A stretch of 64,000 bases of DNA from Halorussus halophilus (GCF_008831545.1 NZ_CP044523.1:2294001-2358000), one strand, 5' to 3'; numbered from the stretch's first letter, positions 33,093 to 42,404 are shown. A program made the numbers and translations. Notes: generated by a model not told the origin, from the letters alone.

Positions 33093-34277
33093 ATGCAACT
33101 GCCAGCACTCCCGGAACTCCAGTTCCAAGGCGTCCTCCGGGCCGTAGAGAACTACGGTCTGGAGAACCCGGAACTGGCGGGGGCGGCCGTCCTCGGGGCG
33201 GTCGCACTGCTGGCCTCGTTGTGGCTGGTCGTGCGATGGATTCGCCGACCGATGGGCGCGCGTCTGAAGCGCGCGCTGGCCAAGCGCGAGGCAATCGCCA
33301 TTCTGATGCACCCCAACCCGGACCCCGACGCGATGGCCTGCGCGATAGGCATCGCCCATCTCGCCGGAGAAGTCGGAACCGATGCGACGCTCCAGTTCAC
33401 CGGCCAGATACGCCACCAAGAGAACCGTGCGTTCAGGACCGTCCTTGACCTCGAACTGGAGTGCATCGGCCACATCGAGGAGTTGGCCGCGGAGGACGTA
33501 GTCCTCGTAGACCACAACACTCCCCGCGGCTTCGACGGGGCGGAACGACTAGAACCGTACGCAGTCGTAGACCACCACCCCGGCAACGGCACGGGCGAAG
33601 TGTTCACCGACCAGCGAACCGACTACGGTGCGTGTGCCACCATCGTCGCCGAGTACCTCGACGACTTGGGCGGCGAACCGCTCGGCCCGGACGACTCCGA
33701 GGACGCAGACTTCGTCGTCCCTTCCGAGGTGACGACCGGACTGCTCTACGGGATTCAATCCGACACGAAGCACCTGACGAACGGCTGTACCGGCGCGGAG
33801 TTCGAGGCCGCCGCGTACCTCTACGAAGGGGTAGACGAGGACCTGCTCGACCGCATCGCCAACCCGCAGGTCAGCGCGGAAGTACTGGAAGTCAAGTCGC
33901 GCGCCATCTCCGGACGCGACGTTCGCGGTGCGTTCGCGGTCAGCGACGTGGGCCGACTGAGCAACGCCGACGCCGTCCCGCAGGCCGCCGACGAACTCCT
34001 ACACTTGGAGGGCGTCACCGCGGTCGTCGTCTACGGCCGCCGAGAAGACACGGTGTACGTCTCGGGTCGTTCGCGCGACGACCGTGTTCACATGGGCAAG
34101 GCACTCGAATCGGTCGCCGCCGACATTCCCGGCGCGAGCGCAGGTGGCCACGCCCGAATGGGCGGCGGGCAGGTACCGGTCGAAGGCGCGGCGTACACCC
34201 ACGATTCGGAGATACAGACGTGGGACCAGAGCGAACTCACGACCGACATCTTCGCGGCACTGAACGGCGACGTGTAA
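33093..34277 (+). CDS. DHH-family phosphoesterase, membrane-anchored
   Basis: The protein has 394 residues. There is a membrane helix at about 28-48. The DHH motifs are complete: HPNPDPDAMACAIGIAHLAG, VLVDHNTPRG and AVVDHHPGNG, then the DHHA1 domain ending GGHARMGGGQVP. It probably hydrolyses short oligonucleotides or a cyclic dinucleotide with manganese, near the membrane. The ATG at 33093 is used; an upstream ATG at 33033 begins 4 bases after the previous stop but adds a Cys/Trp-containing stretch unlike the family. Confidence 0.88.
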   Translation: MQLPALPELQFQGVLRAVENYGLENPELAGAAVLGAVALLASLWLVVRWIRRPMGARLKRALAKREAIAILMHPNPDPDAMACAIGIAHLAGEVGTDATLQFTGQIRHQENRAFRTVLDLELECIGHIEELAAEDVVLVDHNTPRGFDGAERLEPYAVVDHHPGNGTGEVFTDQRTDYGACATIVAEYLDDLGGEPLGPDDSEDADFVVPSEVTTGLLYGIQSDTKHLTNGCTGAEFEAAAYLYEGVDEDLLDRIANPQVSAEVLEVKSRAISGRDVRGAFAVSDVGRLSNADAVPQAADELLHLEGVTAVVVYGRREDTVYVSGRSRDDRVHMGKALESVAADIPGASAGGHARMGGGQVPVEGAAYTHDSEIQTWDQSELTTDIFAALNGDV

Positions 34278-34329
34278 CCGGCCGTTCCGAACCCCACGAC
34301 GTTATCCTCGCCGAGCGAGTAGTTCCGAT

Positions 34330-35418
34330 ATGGCCACTGCGGACGGCACCTACGAGTACAAACTCCAACACGGCGACGAGTTCGGCCGCACCTACTTCCG
34401 GCGGTTCAACGACCTCGCCGTCTCCAGCATCGGTGCGGGGACGTATCTGGGCGACCCGACCGACGCCGTCGATTCGCGCTACCACGACGCACTCACGACG
34501 GCGTTCGAAAGCGGCATCAACGTCGTAGACACTGCCAGCAACTACCGCTGTCAGCGGAGCGAACGCGTCGTCGGACGAGCAGTCGAGGACGCCGACGTGT
34601 CCCGCGACGCTATCTTCGTCTCCACGAAAGGGGGGTTCCTCCCCTTCGACGGCTCTCGACCCGAGAACCCCGGCGAGTACGTTCGAGAGGAGTTCGTCGA
34701 GACGGGCCTCGTCTCGCGGGAGGACCTCGTGCGCGGCAGTCACTGCATCGCGCCCGACTTCGTAGACGCGCAACTCGACCAGTCGCTCGCCAATTTGGGA
34801 GTCGAGGAAATCGACTGCTACTACGTCCACAATCCGGAGACGCAATTAGAGGACAACTCGCCCGAGGACGTGTACGACCAACTCGAAGCGACGTTCACGC
34901 GCCTCGAAGAGCGAGCGGCGGCGGGCGATATCTCGACGTACGGCGTGGCGACGTGGAACGCATTCCGGGTGCCCGAGGGCGACGACCAGTACCTCTCGCT
35001 TCCGGAAGTGGTCTCGCGGGCCAGAAAAGCCGCGAAGGTCGCCGAGAACACTGCGACGCACTTCCGCGCCGTGCAGTTGCCGTTCAACGTCTTCATGGCC
35101 GACGCGTTCACCGTCGAAGCCCAATCGGGTCCCGAGGGCGACCAGAGCGCGCTCTGGTTCGCTCACGAAGCGGGCCTGAACGTCTTCACTAGCGCGAGCA
35201 TCGCGCAGGGCGACTTGGCGAGCCAGATTCCCGCGGAGGTCGCAGAAACGTTAGAGGGAGATTCCACGGTCCAGCGCGCCATCAACTTCGCGCGGAGCGC
35301 GCCCGGCGTCACGTCCTCGCTGGTCGGGATGAGTCGCTCCGAACACGTCGAGGAGAACGTCGAGGCAGGCCGGTTCGACCCGATGGGCGCGGACGCCTTC
35401 GACGCCGTGTTCGAGTAA
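34330..35418 (+). CDS. Aldo/keto reductase
   Basis: The protein has 362 residues and a TIM-barrel AKR layout. The catalytic tetrad region is visible: Asp and Tyr in VVDTASNYRCQRSERVVG, Lys in VSTKGGF, and His in YYVHNPETQLED. The NADPH-binding end reads FARSAPGVTSSLVGMSRSEH. It reduces aldehydes or ketones; the substrate is unknown. Longer than most AKRs (about 320), because of insertions after the second and fifth strands. It is a single gene. Confidence 0.88.
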   Translation: MATADGTYEYKLQHGDEFGRTYFRRFNDLAVSSIGAGTYLGDPTDAVDSRYHDALTTAFESGINVVDTASNYRCQRSERVVGRAVEDADVSRDAIFVSTKGGFLPFDGSRPENPGEYVREEFVETGLVSREDLVRGSHCIAPDFVDAQLDQSLANLGVEEIDCYYVHNPETQLEDNSPEDVYDQLEATFTRLEERAAAGDISTYGVATWNAFRVPEGDDQYLSLPEVVSRARKAAKVAENTATHFRAVQLPFNVFMADAFTVEAQSGPEGDQSALWFAHEAGLNVFTSASIAQGDLASQIPAEVAETLEGDSTVQRAINFARSAPGVTSSLVGMSRSEHVEENVEAGRFDPMGADAFDAVFE

Positions 35419-35455
35419 GGAAACTGTTATCAGCGCGGGATTTGCCAGTTGTCGT

Positions 35456-35623
35456 GTGAAAATCTCTCTCTTCACGCCTCACGAACTCGTCGGGTTCTTT
35501 CTGGCGTGGGGTATCATCTGGTTCGTACACTCTGGAATAAACGGGAACCCGTTCAACAGTTTTCTCGTCGTCGCTTCGTTCGTCGGACTCGTCCTCCTCA
35601 AAGTGTTTCGCGGTGAGTCGTAG
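35456..35623 (+). CDS. Small two-helix membrane protein (55 residues)
   Basis: A GTG start gives 55 residues: KISLFTPHELVGFFLAWGII, then WFVHSGINGNPF, then a second hydrophobic segment FLVVASFVGLVLLK and FRGES. Two membrane helices joined by a short loop are predicted. Codon third positions look haloarchaeal. I know no family. It lies 38 bases after the aldo/keto reductase. No gene follows until 35766 on the other strand; 35624-35765 holds a hairpin-like cccac/gtggg around 35725-35747. Confidence 0.55.
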   Translation: MKISLFTPHELVGFFLAWGIIWFVHSGINGNPFNSFLVVASFVGLVLLKVFRGES

Positions 35624-35765
35624 TTGTTCGAGACCAACGTAGTCGTACGAGTGACCCTACACTCGCCGAGAAACGCATACGCTAACCGATTACTCGTGCG
35701 AGAAACAGGGAGGGCGGCAAACCCACTGTACTATACTGTGGGGTAGTTGTGGTCGGTAGTCTATC

Positions 35766-35921
35766 CTACGTCGTCTTCCACTCCTTGCCACAGTCAGGGC
35801 ACGCTCGCACGTGCTGGCCGTCGTTCGACGCCAGCGACTCCTTGCAGATACCACACGAGAATCGTCCGCGGGTATCCTTCTCCACTTCGTGTTCGTTCAG
35901 TCCGCGACGTATCGATTTCAT
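35766..35921 (-). CDS. Small zinc-finger protein, HVO_0758-like
   Basis: The protein has 51 residues from the ATG at 35921. The pattern MKSIRRGLNEHEVEKDTRGR, then CGICKESL, then CPDCGKEWK gives two C-x-x-C pairs for one zinc. It resembles the small haloarchaeal zinc-finger proteins typified by HVO_0758 of Haloferax volcanii. Such proteins affect diverse processes and may bind nucleic acid or proteins; the role here is unknown. The longer reading from 35996 adds 25 residues that lack conservation. Confidence 0.75.
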   Translation of the reverse strand: MKSIRRGLNEHEVEKDTRGRFSCGICKESLASNDGQHVRACPDCGKEWKTT

Positions 35922-36326
35922 GTGGACTCTGCTACAATGGATTCGGATGAAAAAGCTAGGGGCTGTTTCGGCCGTTGCAATTGGGACTCGGTGCAACCGA
36001 ACGCGAGGGAACGGACTGCCTCTCGAAATTAACTCTCTTTCGAGTTTCCTTCTTCCAGCCGGGTCACGCGAGGGATTTCCCGGTTGTGATTACAAACGAT
36101 TTCGCCGAAACGGTGTAGAACAGAGTTACGTCGCGGCTTAATTGATGGGTAAGACCGCCAATCTGCGTTAGAGACCCGGTTCTCGGTCTGCTCCCGCGAC
36201 CCACTCGCTCTTCGAAACTGCCGCCATTGGCGTGTTCACTACCCCCATACGACCAAGTGGCGTACTTTCACCGCCTGTTCTGCCCGTTTCGGAACCTTTG
36301 ATTACCTCCCCACGCAACCAAGGTCC
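35922..36326. other. Non-coding gap of about 400 bases
   Basis: No gene or recognisable repeat seen. It holds the upstream region of the zinc-finger gene (minus strand) and of the MFS gene (plus strand). AT-richer stretches occur near 36010-36060 and 36090-36140. Confidence 0.5.
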
Positions 36327-37526
36327 GTGTCACGAGGCCGGTTGTTCGCGTCGCTGTGTACGATGGTCTTTCTCGTCAACCTCGCTCGCGTCGTGTTCGC
36401 CCCGCTGTTGGAACCGTTGTCTGCCGCGTTCACGATGACCGAGGGAACGGCGGGCTTAGTCGCCACGCTGGCGTGGTTAGGCAGTGCCTTACCACGTATT
36501 CCGACGGGATACCTCCTCACTCGCGTCCGCCGCCATCGTGTCGTCCTCGGGACCGGTGTCGTCCTGACCGGTGCCGCGGCGTTCACCTCCGTGGCGTCCT
36601 CGGTGGCGATGCTCGGCGTCGGCGCGTTCCTGATGGGTTTGGCCAGCGGCGCGTACTTCATCGCCGCGAACCCGCTCATCACGGAACTGTACCCAGAGCG
36701 AGTCGGCCGGGTCATCGGCATCCACGGAACGGCGAGTCAGATCGCTGCCGCAATCGCTGGCCTGTTCGTCGGTGCGGTGTTGCTCGCCGGGGAGTGGCAG
36801 TTGGCGTTTCAACTCATCGCCGTCGTCGCGGCACTGACGACGGCCGTCTTCTATCGGACGGCAAAGCGAACTGAACTGCCGGACGTGGGGAGCGCGGACC
36901 GCGACCTGTTCGCGGCCGCTCGCCGACAGTGGCCCATCATCGTGAGCGGCGTCGCCATTCTCGGTGCGACCGGGTTCGTCTGGAACGGGTTCTTCAACTT
37001 CTTCCCGCAGTACGTGAACGCCTCGAAGGCGGGACTCGGGCCTGCGACCGGTCGGACGCTCCTCACCGTCGTCTTCGCGGCTGGGGTGCCTGCGTTCTGG
37101 CTGACGGGACGACTCGCCGACAGAGTGCCCCACGTCCCGCTGATGTTGACCGTCCTCGGCGCGTTCATCGCGTGTCTGTTGGTGCTGACTGTCGTCCAAG
37201 GCTTCTGGGCCATCGCCGTCGTCACCGCGATTCTGGGCTACGTCATCCACAGTCTCTTCCCGGCGATGGACACCTACCTGCTCGACTCACTGCCGGACGA
37301 AAATCGTGCCAGCGCCTACTCGCTGTACAGCGGTGCGATGATGATAGTGCAGGCTGGCGGCAGTTGGGGCGTCGGCGAGTTGGTCGAAGCGGGCTATCAG
37401 TACGACACCATCTTCCGAACGTTCGCGGGCGCGCTTGTCGCTATACTGGCCGTGCTGGTCGTGCTGTACGCCGCGAACAAACTACCGACCGGTGGACGGG
37501 ACCCCACCGTAGCACGCGGCGATTAG
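36327..37526 (+). CDS. MFS transporter
   Basis: The protein has 399 residues, starting at a GTG. It has twelve predicted membrane segments and the MFS loop 2-3 signature in degenerate form (GYLLTRVRRHRVVLG), repeated in the second half as GRLADRVPHVPLML. It moves a small molecule across the cell membrane by proton- or ion-coupling. The substrate cannot be predicted; relatives are annotated nitrate/nitrite or generic carriers. It is a single gene. Confidence 0.88.
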   Translation: MSRGRLFASLCTMVFLVNLARVVFAPLLEPLSAAFTMTEGTAGLVATLAWLGSALPRIPTGYLLTRVRRHRVVLGTGVVLTGAAAFTSVASSVAMLGVGAFLMGLASGAYFIAANPLITELYPERVGRVIGIHGTASQIAAAIAGLFVGAVLLAGEWQLAFQLIAVVAALTTAVFYRTAKRTELPDVGSADRDLFAAARRQWPIIVSGVAILGATGFVWNGFFNFFPQYVNASKAGLGPATGRTLLTVVFAAGVPAFWLTGRLADRVPHVPLMLTVLGAFIACLLVLTVVQGFWAIAVVTAILGYVIHSLFPAMDTYLLDSLPDENRASAYSLYSGAMMIVQAGGSWGVGELVEAGYQYDTIFRTFAGALVAILAVLVVLYAANKLPTGGRDPTVARGD

Positions 37527-37697
37527 AAAAATCGGAGTAACGTCACTCGGAGTTAGAGTGCTTCCCGACAGACCGCAATCGCGGGCGGAATCAGTTCCTC
37601 GTCGTCTCGTCACCCGACGATCACGACCCGTGACTGACGGGGACCTCGATTACCGATTCCGGCCCATTTTCAACCCTCGCTTCCCAACTCTCACGCG

Positions 37698-38804
37698 ATG
37701 GAGTACGGCCAAGAGCGCATCGCCACCCTTCACGAGTTGACCGACCACGTCCCCGACGCACCGACGAGTCGCGCCGCCGTGGTGGTCCCGATGACCGAGC
37801 GCGAGTACGCCGGACTGGCCGCCGAGCGCGTCCTCTCGGAGTTAGAGCGGGTGTCACCCGGTCGGGTGGTCGTCCCGCTCCGCGCGCCTGCCGAGAAGGT
37901 GTCGGCGTTCTGCGAGTGGCTCTCGGCGTTCGACCTGCCGCTCGACGTGCTGTGGTGCAACGGCCCCGGCGTGACCGACCTGCTGGCCGACCACGGCCTG
38001 AACGGCGACGCCGGAAAGGGCCGGGACGTGTGGCTTGCCCTCGGGACCGCCGCGGCGACTCACGACTACGTCGTCGTCCACGACGCCGACGCGAAGACCT
38101 ACGAGGCCGCGGACGTGTCCCGTCTGCTGTCCCCGCTCGCGCAGGGCTACGACTTCGCCAAGGGCTACTACGCTCGCGTCGAGAACGGCAAACTGTACGG
38201 ACGGCTCTGTCGGCTCTTCTACGCGCCGCTCGTGCAGGCACTCGCCGATGAGAATCCGGACGCAGAAATTCTTCAGTATCTCGACGCGTTCCGCTACGCA
38301 CTGGCTGGAGAGTTCGCCATGACCGCGGACCTCACTCGCTCGGTCCGCGTCGAGCGCCACTGGGGACTCGAAGTCGGGACGCTCGGCGAGGCGTTCGACT
38401 ACGCCGGATTCGAGGGAACTGCACAGGTCGATTTGGGCCACTACGAACACGACCACCGTGCGGTCTCCGGACCGACCGGACTCGGCGACATGAGCGAACA
38501 CGTCGCCGCCGCGCTCTTTCGGACTGTCGAATCTCGTGGCGTCGAACCGTCGTACGCCGACTTGGTCGAAAACTATCGACGCGTCGCCGACGAGTTCGTC
38601 GAGCAGTACGCTGCCGACGCGGCGTTCAACGGCCTTTCGTACGACCGTATGGCCGAGCGCGAGCAGGTCGATATCTACGCCGAGGCGATTTCGCCACTTG
38701 GTGGGAAGGACTCGCGTCTGCCGACGTGGACCGAGACCGACCTTCCGCCAGCGACGGTGCTGGAGACGTCCCAGAGCGACGTCTCGGACGTTCGTGACGA
38801 CTAA
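37698..38804 (+). CDS. GpgS-like glycosyltransferase (glucosyl-3-phosphoglycerate synthase family)
   Basis: The protein has 368 residues. The nucleotide-sugar motifs match GpgS/MpgS-type enzymes: GKGRDVWLALGTAAATHDYV, then VVHDADAKTYEAADVSRLL (D-x-D), then FAKGYYARVENGKLYGRLCR and YALAGEFAMTADLTRSV. These enzymes use a nucleotide sugar to make glucosyl-3-phosphoglycerate, a compatible-solute precursor. The acceptor here is inferred from family only. No phosphatase partner is adjacent. It is a single gene. Confidence 0.82.
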   Translation: MEYGQERIATLHELTDHVPDAPTSRAAVVVPMTEREYAGLAAERVLSELERVSPGRVVVPLRAPAEKVSAFCEWLSAFDLPLDVLWCNGPGVTDLLADHGLNGDAGKGRDVWLALGTAAATHDYVVVHDADAKTYEAADVSRLLSPLAQGYDFAKGYYARVENGKLYGRLCRLFYAPLVQALADENPDAEILQYLDAFRYALAGEFAMTADLTRSVRVERHWGLEVGTLGEAFDYAGFEGTAQVDLGHYEHDHRAVSGPTGLGDMSEHVAAALFRTVESRGVEPSYADLVENYRRVADEFVEQYAADAAFNGLSYDRMAEREQVDIYAEAISPLGGKDSRLPTWTETDLPPATVLETSQSDVSDVRDD

Positions 38805-38819
38805 GAGCCTGTTAGTTTC

Positions 38820-39494
38820 CTACTCGTCGTCCGACTCTGCTCCGTCGAATTCGCCCAAGAGCGGCGGCACCGCGGGTGGCTCTCGTCGCCCGAACGGAAG
38901 CGCCCCCCGAACCATCTGCGGGAGGTTGATGCGACCCTTCGAGAGCCACGTGTCGGCAGTCTTGCGCAGGCGAACGCTCCGCCGGAGGTCGTCGGGCGTG
39001 ACGGTGTCGCACTCGCCGACGAAGGAGTGCATCCAGTCGAGGTGCGACTGGAAGATTTCGTCGTCAGTGTCGTCCGCGCGGTAGTACCAAGCGAGTTCGA
39101 GGTTCTTCCCGAGTCCGTCCCACGTGAGGTTCGCCGACCCCATGACTAAGGCGGGGTCCTCGCCGTCACGGATGTAGAGTTTCGGGTGGATGAACCCGTC
39201 CCGGTAGGTCAGTAGCTGACAGCGGTCGTCCACGTCGAGGTCCCAGATTGCGTTGGCGACCAGACGGGAGAACTGGTCTGCGCCGGTCGAGACGACGATT
39301 ACGACACGGTTGTCCGGATTCCGCGCCAGAAACTCTCGGAGCGAGTCGGCGATGGTGAGATAGCCCGACCACGTCAGGTAGCCCGTCGCCAGATAAACCG
39401 TGCCGTCGGATTCGAACAACCGCAGGACTGCCTCGGCGACCAACTTCCCAGTGAGGCGATTGTCGAAGACTTCCTGCTCGACCATCGCCACCAC
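38820..39494 (-). CDS. Phospholipase D-like (HKD) domain protein
   Basis: The protein has 224 residues. One HKD motif is visible: GFIHPKLYIRDG followed by LVMGSANLTWDGLGKNLE. One motif per chain means it must dimerise to be active, as in Nuc or BfiI-type nucleases. The opening VFDNRLTGKLVAEAVLRLFE and YLATGYLTWSGYLTIADSLR are typical of the DISARM/helicase-associated and stand-alone PLD proteins. Substrate DNA or lipid not determined. The start may also be the ATG at 39485. It is downstream of the metallophosphoesterase on the same strand (38 bases). Confidence 0.82.
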   Translation of the reverse strand: MVAMVEQEVFDNRLTGKLVAEAVLRLFESDGTVYLATGYLTWSGYLTIADSLREFLARNPDNRVVIVVSTGADQFSRLVANAIWDLDVDDRCQLLTYRDGFIHPKLYIRDGEDPALVMGSANLTWDGLGKNLELAWYYRADDTDDEIFQSHLDWMHSFVGECDTVTPDDLRRSVRLRKTADTWLSKGRINLPQMVRGALPFGRREPPAVPPLLGEFDGAESDDE

Positions 39495-39532
39495 TCTACG
39501 TCGCCTATCACACTAAAACGATACCCCTGTAC

Positions 39533-40375
39533 TCAGAACGAGACGCCGGAGATGGGGGTTCCGAGCGCGTCGAGCGACCCCGTCGAGTCGCCCTCGGGAC
39601 TCTCGGCGGCGTCGGCGTCGTCGTACTGGTAGAGTTCGATGTCGCCGTCCTCGACGACCAGAAACGTGTTGTGAACTGGCGCGGTCGATTTCCACGACCC
39701 CGGATTCGCCACCGTGTTGTCCGGGTGGACGTACGGGACGTGGGTGTGGCCGTAGACGAGTTTGTCCGCCGCTATTTCCTCGACGTGGGAGTGTGCACGC
39801 CGTTCGCGGCGCGGGTACGTCGGCGTCCCATCGAACCCCGCGTCAGCGCCGAGTAGGGAACTCGCCGCCAACTTGAGTCCTCGCTTGCTTCGCTGGACGA
39901 GTCGGCGGCCGCTGGCCACTATCGGGTCTTTGCGGCCGTTAGTGGGGTCGATGTCGCCGCGGTCTCCGGCCCCCGAGAGGTAGGTCGAGACCACGTCCGA
40001 TTGGAGTCTGTCGAACGATTGCCCGTGGCGGAACTGCACCCGCTGGCCGCCGCTTTCGAGGGCGTGCTGGTCGCGGAACTCGACGCCGTACAGCGCGTCG
40101 TCCAAGTTCCGGAGGTACGTGTCGTGGTTCCCGTAGACGAACGAGACCGGTATCTCCTCGGCCAACCGCTTCAGGCGCGTCACCGTCTCGCTGGTCTCCC
40201 ACGCGCACCCGAACGGGTCTCGGCGCACGAGGTCCCACACGTCGCCGAGCAGGACGAACTGTTCGATTCCGGTACAGTTCTGCGAGACGCTATCGAGGAA
40301 GCCACCGAACGCCTCGGCGTTCGCGTTCTCGGCCCCGAGGTGAACGTCTCCAGCGACGAGTATTTTGCTGCTCAC
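39533..40375 (-). CDS. Calcineurin-like metallophosphoesterase
   Basis: The protein has 280 residues from a GTG at 40375. All five metal-binding blocks are present: VAGDVHLG, LLGDVWDLV, VYGNHDTY, FRHGQSFD and KLVYGHTHVPYVHPDN. Layout resembles LpxH-type and other dinuclear phosphoesterases, but the substrate in haloarchaea is unknown. It is divergent from the Get3 gene with about 120 bases between the starts. A longer frame from 40486 would add Arg/Ser-rich residues and run into that shared promoter region. Confidence 0.87.
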   Translation of the reverse strand: MSSKILVAGDVHLGAENANAEAFGGFLDSVSQNCTGIEQFVLLGDVWDLVRRDPFGCAWETSETVTRLKRLAEEIPVSFVYGNHDTYLRNLDDALYGVEFRDQHALESGGQRVQFRHGQSFDRLQSDVVSTYLSGAGDRGDIDPTNGRKDPIVASGRRLVQRSKRGLKLAASSLLGADAGFDGTPTYPRRERRAHSHVEEIAADKLVYGHTHVPYVHPDNTVANPGSWKSTAPVHNTFLVVEDGDIELYQYDDADAAESPEGDSTGSLDALGTPISGVSF

Positions 40376-40497
40376 TTGAATTACGCTAGTGTCCTTGAAG
40401 ACTTGACTGCTCCGATACCGAGTCGGAGACGGCGACCTTCGAACGAAGCGTGTGGGAGACCGACGAGTACACAAGCGTTCGTCCACGACTCACCGGT

Positions 40498-41625
40498 ATG
40501 GCCGAACTCGACGTGGAAGCGGTCGAGGACATCGACGACACGGACGTGCCGACCGGCGTAGACGCGCCCGAGTACGTCCTCTACGGGGGGAAAGGCGGCG
40601 TGGGTAAGACGACGATGGCGGCCGCGACGGGTCTCGCCAGCGCCCGGGACGGCACGCCGACGCTGGTCGTCTCGACGGACCCCGCCCACTCGCTGTCGGA
40701 CACCTTCGAGACCCAGATTCCCGCCGACCCGAAACAGATACGCGAGGACGTTCCGCTCTACGCCGCGGAAATCGACCCCGAGGCGGCGCTGGAAGACGGA
40801 CACGGGTTCTTCGGCGGCGGAGCGGGCGGTCCAGATTCGGCCGATTCGACTGAAGCCGCCGACGCGAGCGATGCAAACGGGGCGAGCGACCCGAACGCAG
40901 AGGGTGGAGCGGTTGGCGGTCCGATGGGCGGCATGCTCGACGGCGACGACCCGATGAGCGCGATGCTCGGCGGCCAGATGCCCGGCGCGGACGAAGCCGC
41001 GGCGATGCAGAAACTACTGGAGTTCATGGACGACCCGCGGTTCGACCGCGTCGTCGTGGACACCGCGCCGACCGGCCACACGCTCCGACTGCTCGAACTG
41101 CCCGAACTGATGGACTCGATGGTCGGCAAAATCATGAAACTCCGCCAGAGGTTCCAGGGAATGATGGACGGTCTGGGCGGTCTCTTCGGTGACGACGCCG
41201 ACCCCGAGCAAGGAATGGCCGACCTAGACGAACTGTCGGCGCGCATCGAACGCCTCCGAGCGACCCTTCGCGACCCGACTCAGACGGACTTCCGGGTCGT
41301 ACTCGTCCCCGAGGAGATGAGCGTCTTCGAGTCGAAGCGACTGCGCGAGCAACTCCAGGACTACGACGTGCCGGTCGGTACCGTCGTGGTCAACAAGGTG
41401 ATGGAAGATTTGGCCTCGGTAGCGAACGGCGTCGATTCGGACGCGTTCGTCTCGCCGGACCTCGACAGTTGCGAGTTCTGCCAGCGCCGCTGGGAAGTCC
41501 AACAGCAGGCACTGTCGGAGGCTCAGGAACTGTTCCGCGGACACGACGTCCGGCGCGTTCCGCTGCTGGCCGACGAAGTGCGAGGCGAGCGGATGCTTCG
41601 TCTCGTGGCGGCCTGCCTGGAGTAG
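40498..41625 (+). CDS. Get3/ArsA-family ATPase with tail-anchored-protein targeting features
   Basis: The protein has 375 residues with one ATPase domain. The P-loop GGKGGVGKTT includes Lys32 and Lys37; the switch regions are STDPAHSLSDTF and VVDTAPTGHTLRLLELPEL. Cys325 and Cys328 (SCEFCQRRW) match the zinc CxxC of eukaryotic Get3. The region 104-165 corresponds to the client-binding helical part of yeast Get3 but is longer and rich in Gly, Met, Ala and Asp. It should therefore target tail-anchored membrane proteins rather than pump arsenite; this is inference from motifs. It is a single gene. Confidence 0.88.
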   Translation: MAELDVEAVEDIDDTDVPTGVDAPEYVLYGGKGGVGKTTMAAATGLASARDGTPTLVVSTDPAHSLSDTFETQIPADPKQIREDVPLYAAEIDPEAALEDGHGFFGGGAGGPDSADSTEAADASDANGASDPNAEGGAVGGPMGGMLDGDDPMSAMLGGQMPGADEAAAMQKLLEFMDDPRFDRVVVDTAPTGHTLRLLELPELMDSMVGKIMKLRQRFQGMMDGLGGLFGDDADPEQGMADLDELSARIERLRATLRDPTQTDFRVVLVPEEMSVFESKRLREQLQDYDVPVGTVVVNKVMEDLASVANGVDSDAFVSPDLDSCEFCQRRWEVQQQALSEAQELFRGHDVRRVPLLADEVRGERMLRLVAACLE

Positions 41626-41705
41626 CGACTGACGGCGTTCTGGTGAACTCTGACTCGGTGGACGCGAATCTTTATTTTCCCCTCGAGTGATGACAGCCGT
41701 AGCAC

Positions 41706-42404
41706 ATGAGTGTCGAAGAAATTCAGTTACCTGTCGGCGAGGACAGCGTTTCAGGCCGTCTGAACGTTCCGAACGACGACGCGAAGCGTGGCGACGCGGA
41801 GCGCGGTATCGTCTTGTTACCGGGCGCGGGCCACGGACCCTACGGCGACATCTTCGACCAGTTCGCAGACACTGCTACCGAAGACGGTCACCACGTCTTG
41901 CGGTTCCAGAGTTGGAGGTCACCTGACGAACTATGGGAGAAGACGCTCGGCGAACTGCACGCGGAAATCGATGCCGCAGTCGCGTTTCTGCAAGACAGCG
42001 GTTGTTCGAACGTCAGTCTGGTCGCCAAAAGCTTCTGCGGCGGCGTGTCGCTGACGCACGTCCCCGACGCTATCGAGCGGATGGTACTGTGGGCGCCGGC
42101 AATCAGAGTCGGCGAGCAAGCCACTATCGAAGAAATCGAGACCACGAAACTGAGCGAGGCCGAGTCGATGCAGATAGACGACGCCACGTTGGCCGCCATC
42201 GAGACGCCGACGCTGATTCTGCACGGCGACGAGGACGAAGGCGTGCCAATCGAAGGCTCCGAACGGATGGTCGAGCACATGCAGGACGCACGACTGGCAG
42301 TAATCGAGGGCACGGATCACTCGTTCTTGGGGACCGACCCCCGAGAGGAGACCGTGGAGAAAACCGCCGCGTTTCTGTCGAACGGACTCCGCTGTCACTC
42401 CTAG
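41706..42404 (+). CDS. Alpha/beta hydrolase (KANL3/Tex30-like)
   Basis: The protein has 232 residues. Hydrolase landmarks: LLPGAGHGPYGDIFDQFADT (oxyanion loop), nucleophile Ser in VAKSFCGGVSL, Asp in LHGDEDEGVP and His in GTDHSFLG. The nucleophile elbow KSFCGG departs slightly from G-x-S-x-G, as is common in the Tex30 group. Cytoplasmic; substrate unknown. It starts about 80 bases after the Get3 gene and is convergent with the SDR gene, whose stop follows directly. Confidence 0.83.
   Translation: MSVEEIQLPVGEDSVSGRLNVPNDDAKRGDAERGIVLLPGAGHGPYGDIFDQFADTATEDGHHVLRFQSWRSPDELWEKTLGELHAEIDAAVAFLQDSGCSNVSLVAKSFCGGVSLTHVPDAIERMVLWAPAIRVGEQATIEEIETTKLSEAESMQIDDATLAAIETPTLILHGDEDEGVPIEGSERMVEHMQDARLAVIEGTDHSFLGTDPREETVEKTAAFLSNGLRCHS

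Noticed and set aside
40376-40486. N-terminal extension of the metallophosphoesterase from 40486
   Set aside because: The extra 37 residues are Arg/Ser/Thr-rich, unconserved in character, and lie in the divergent promoter region; the conserved strand starts right after the GTG at 40375.
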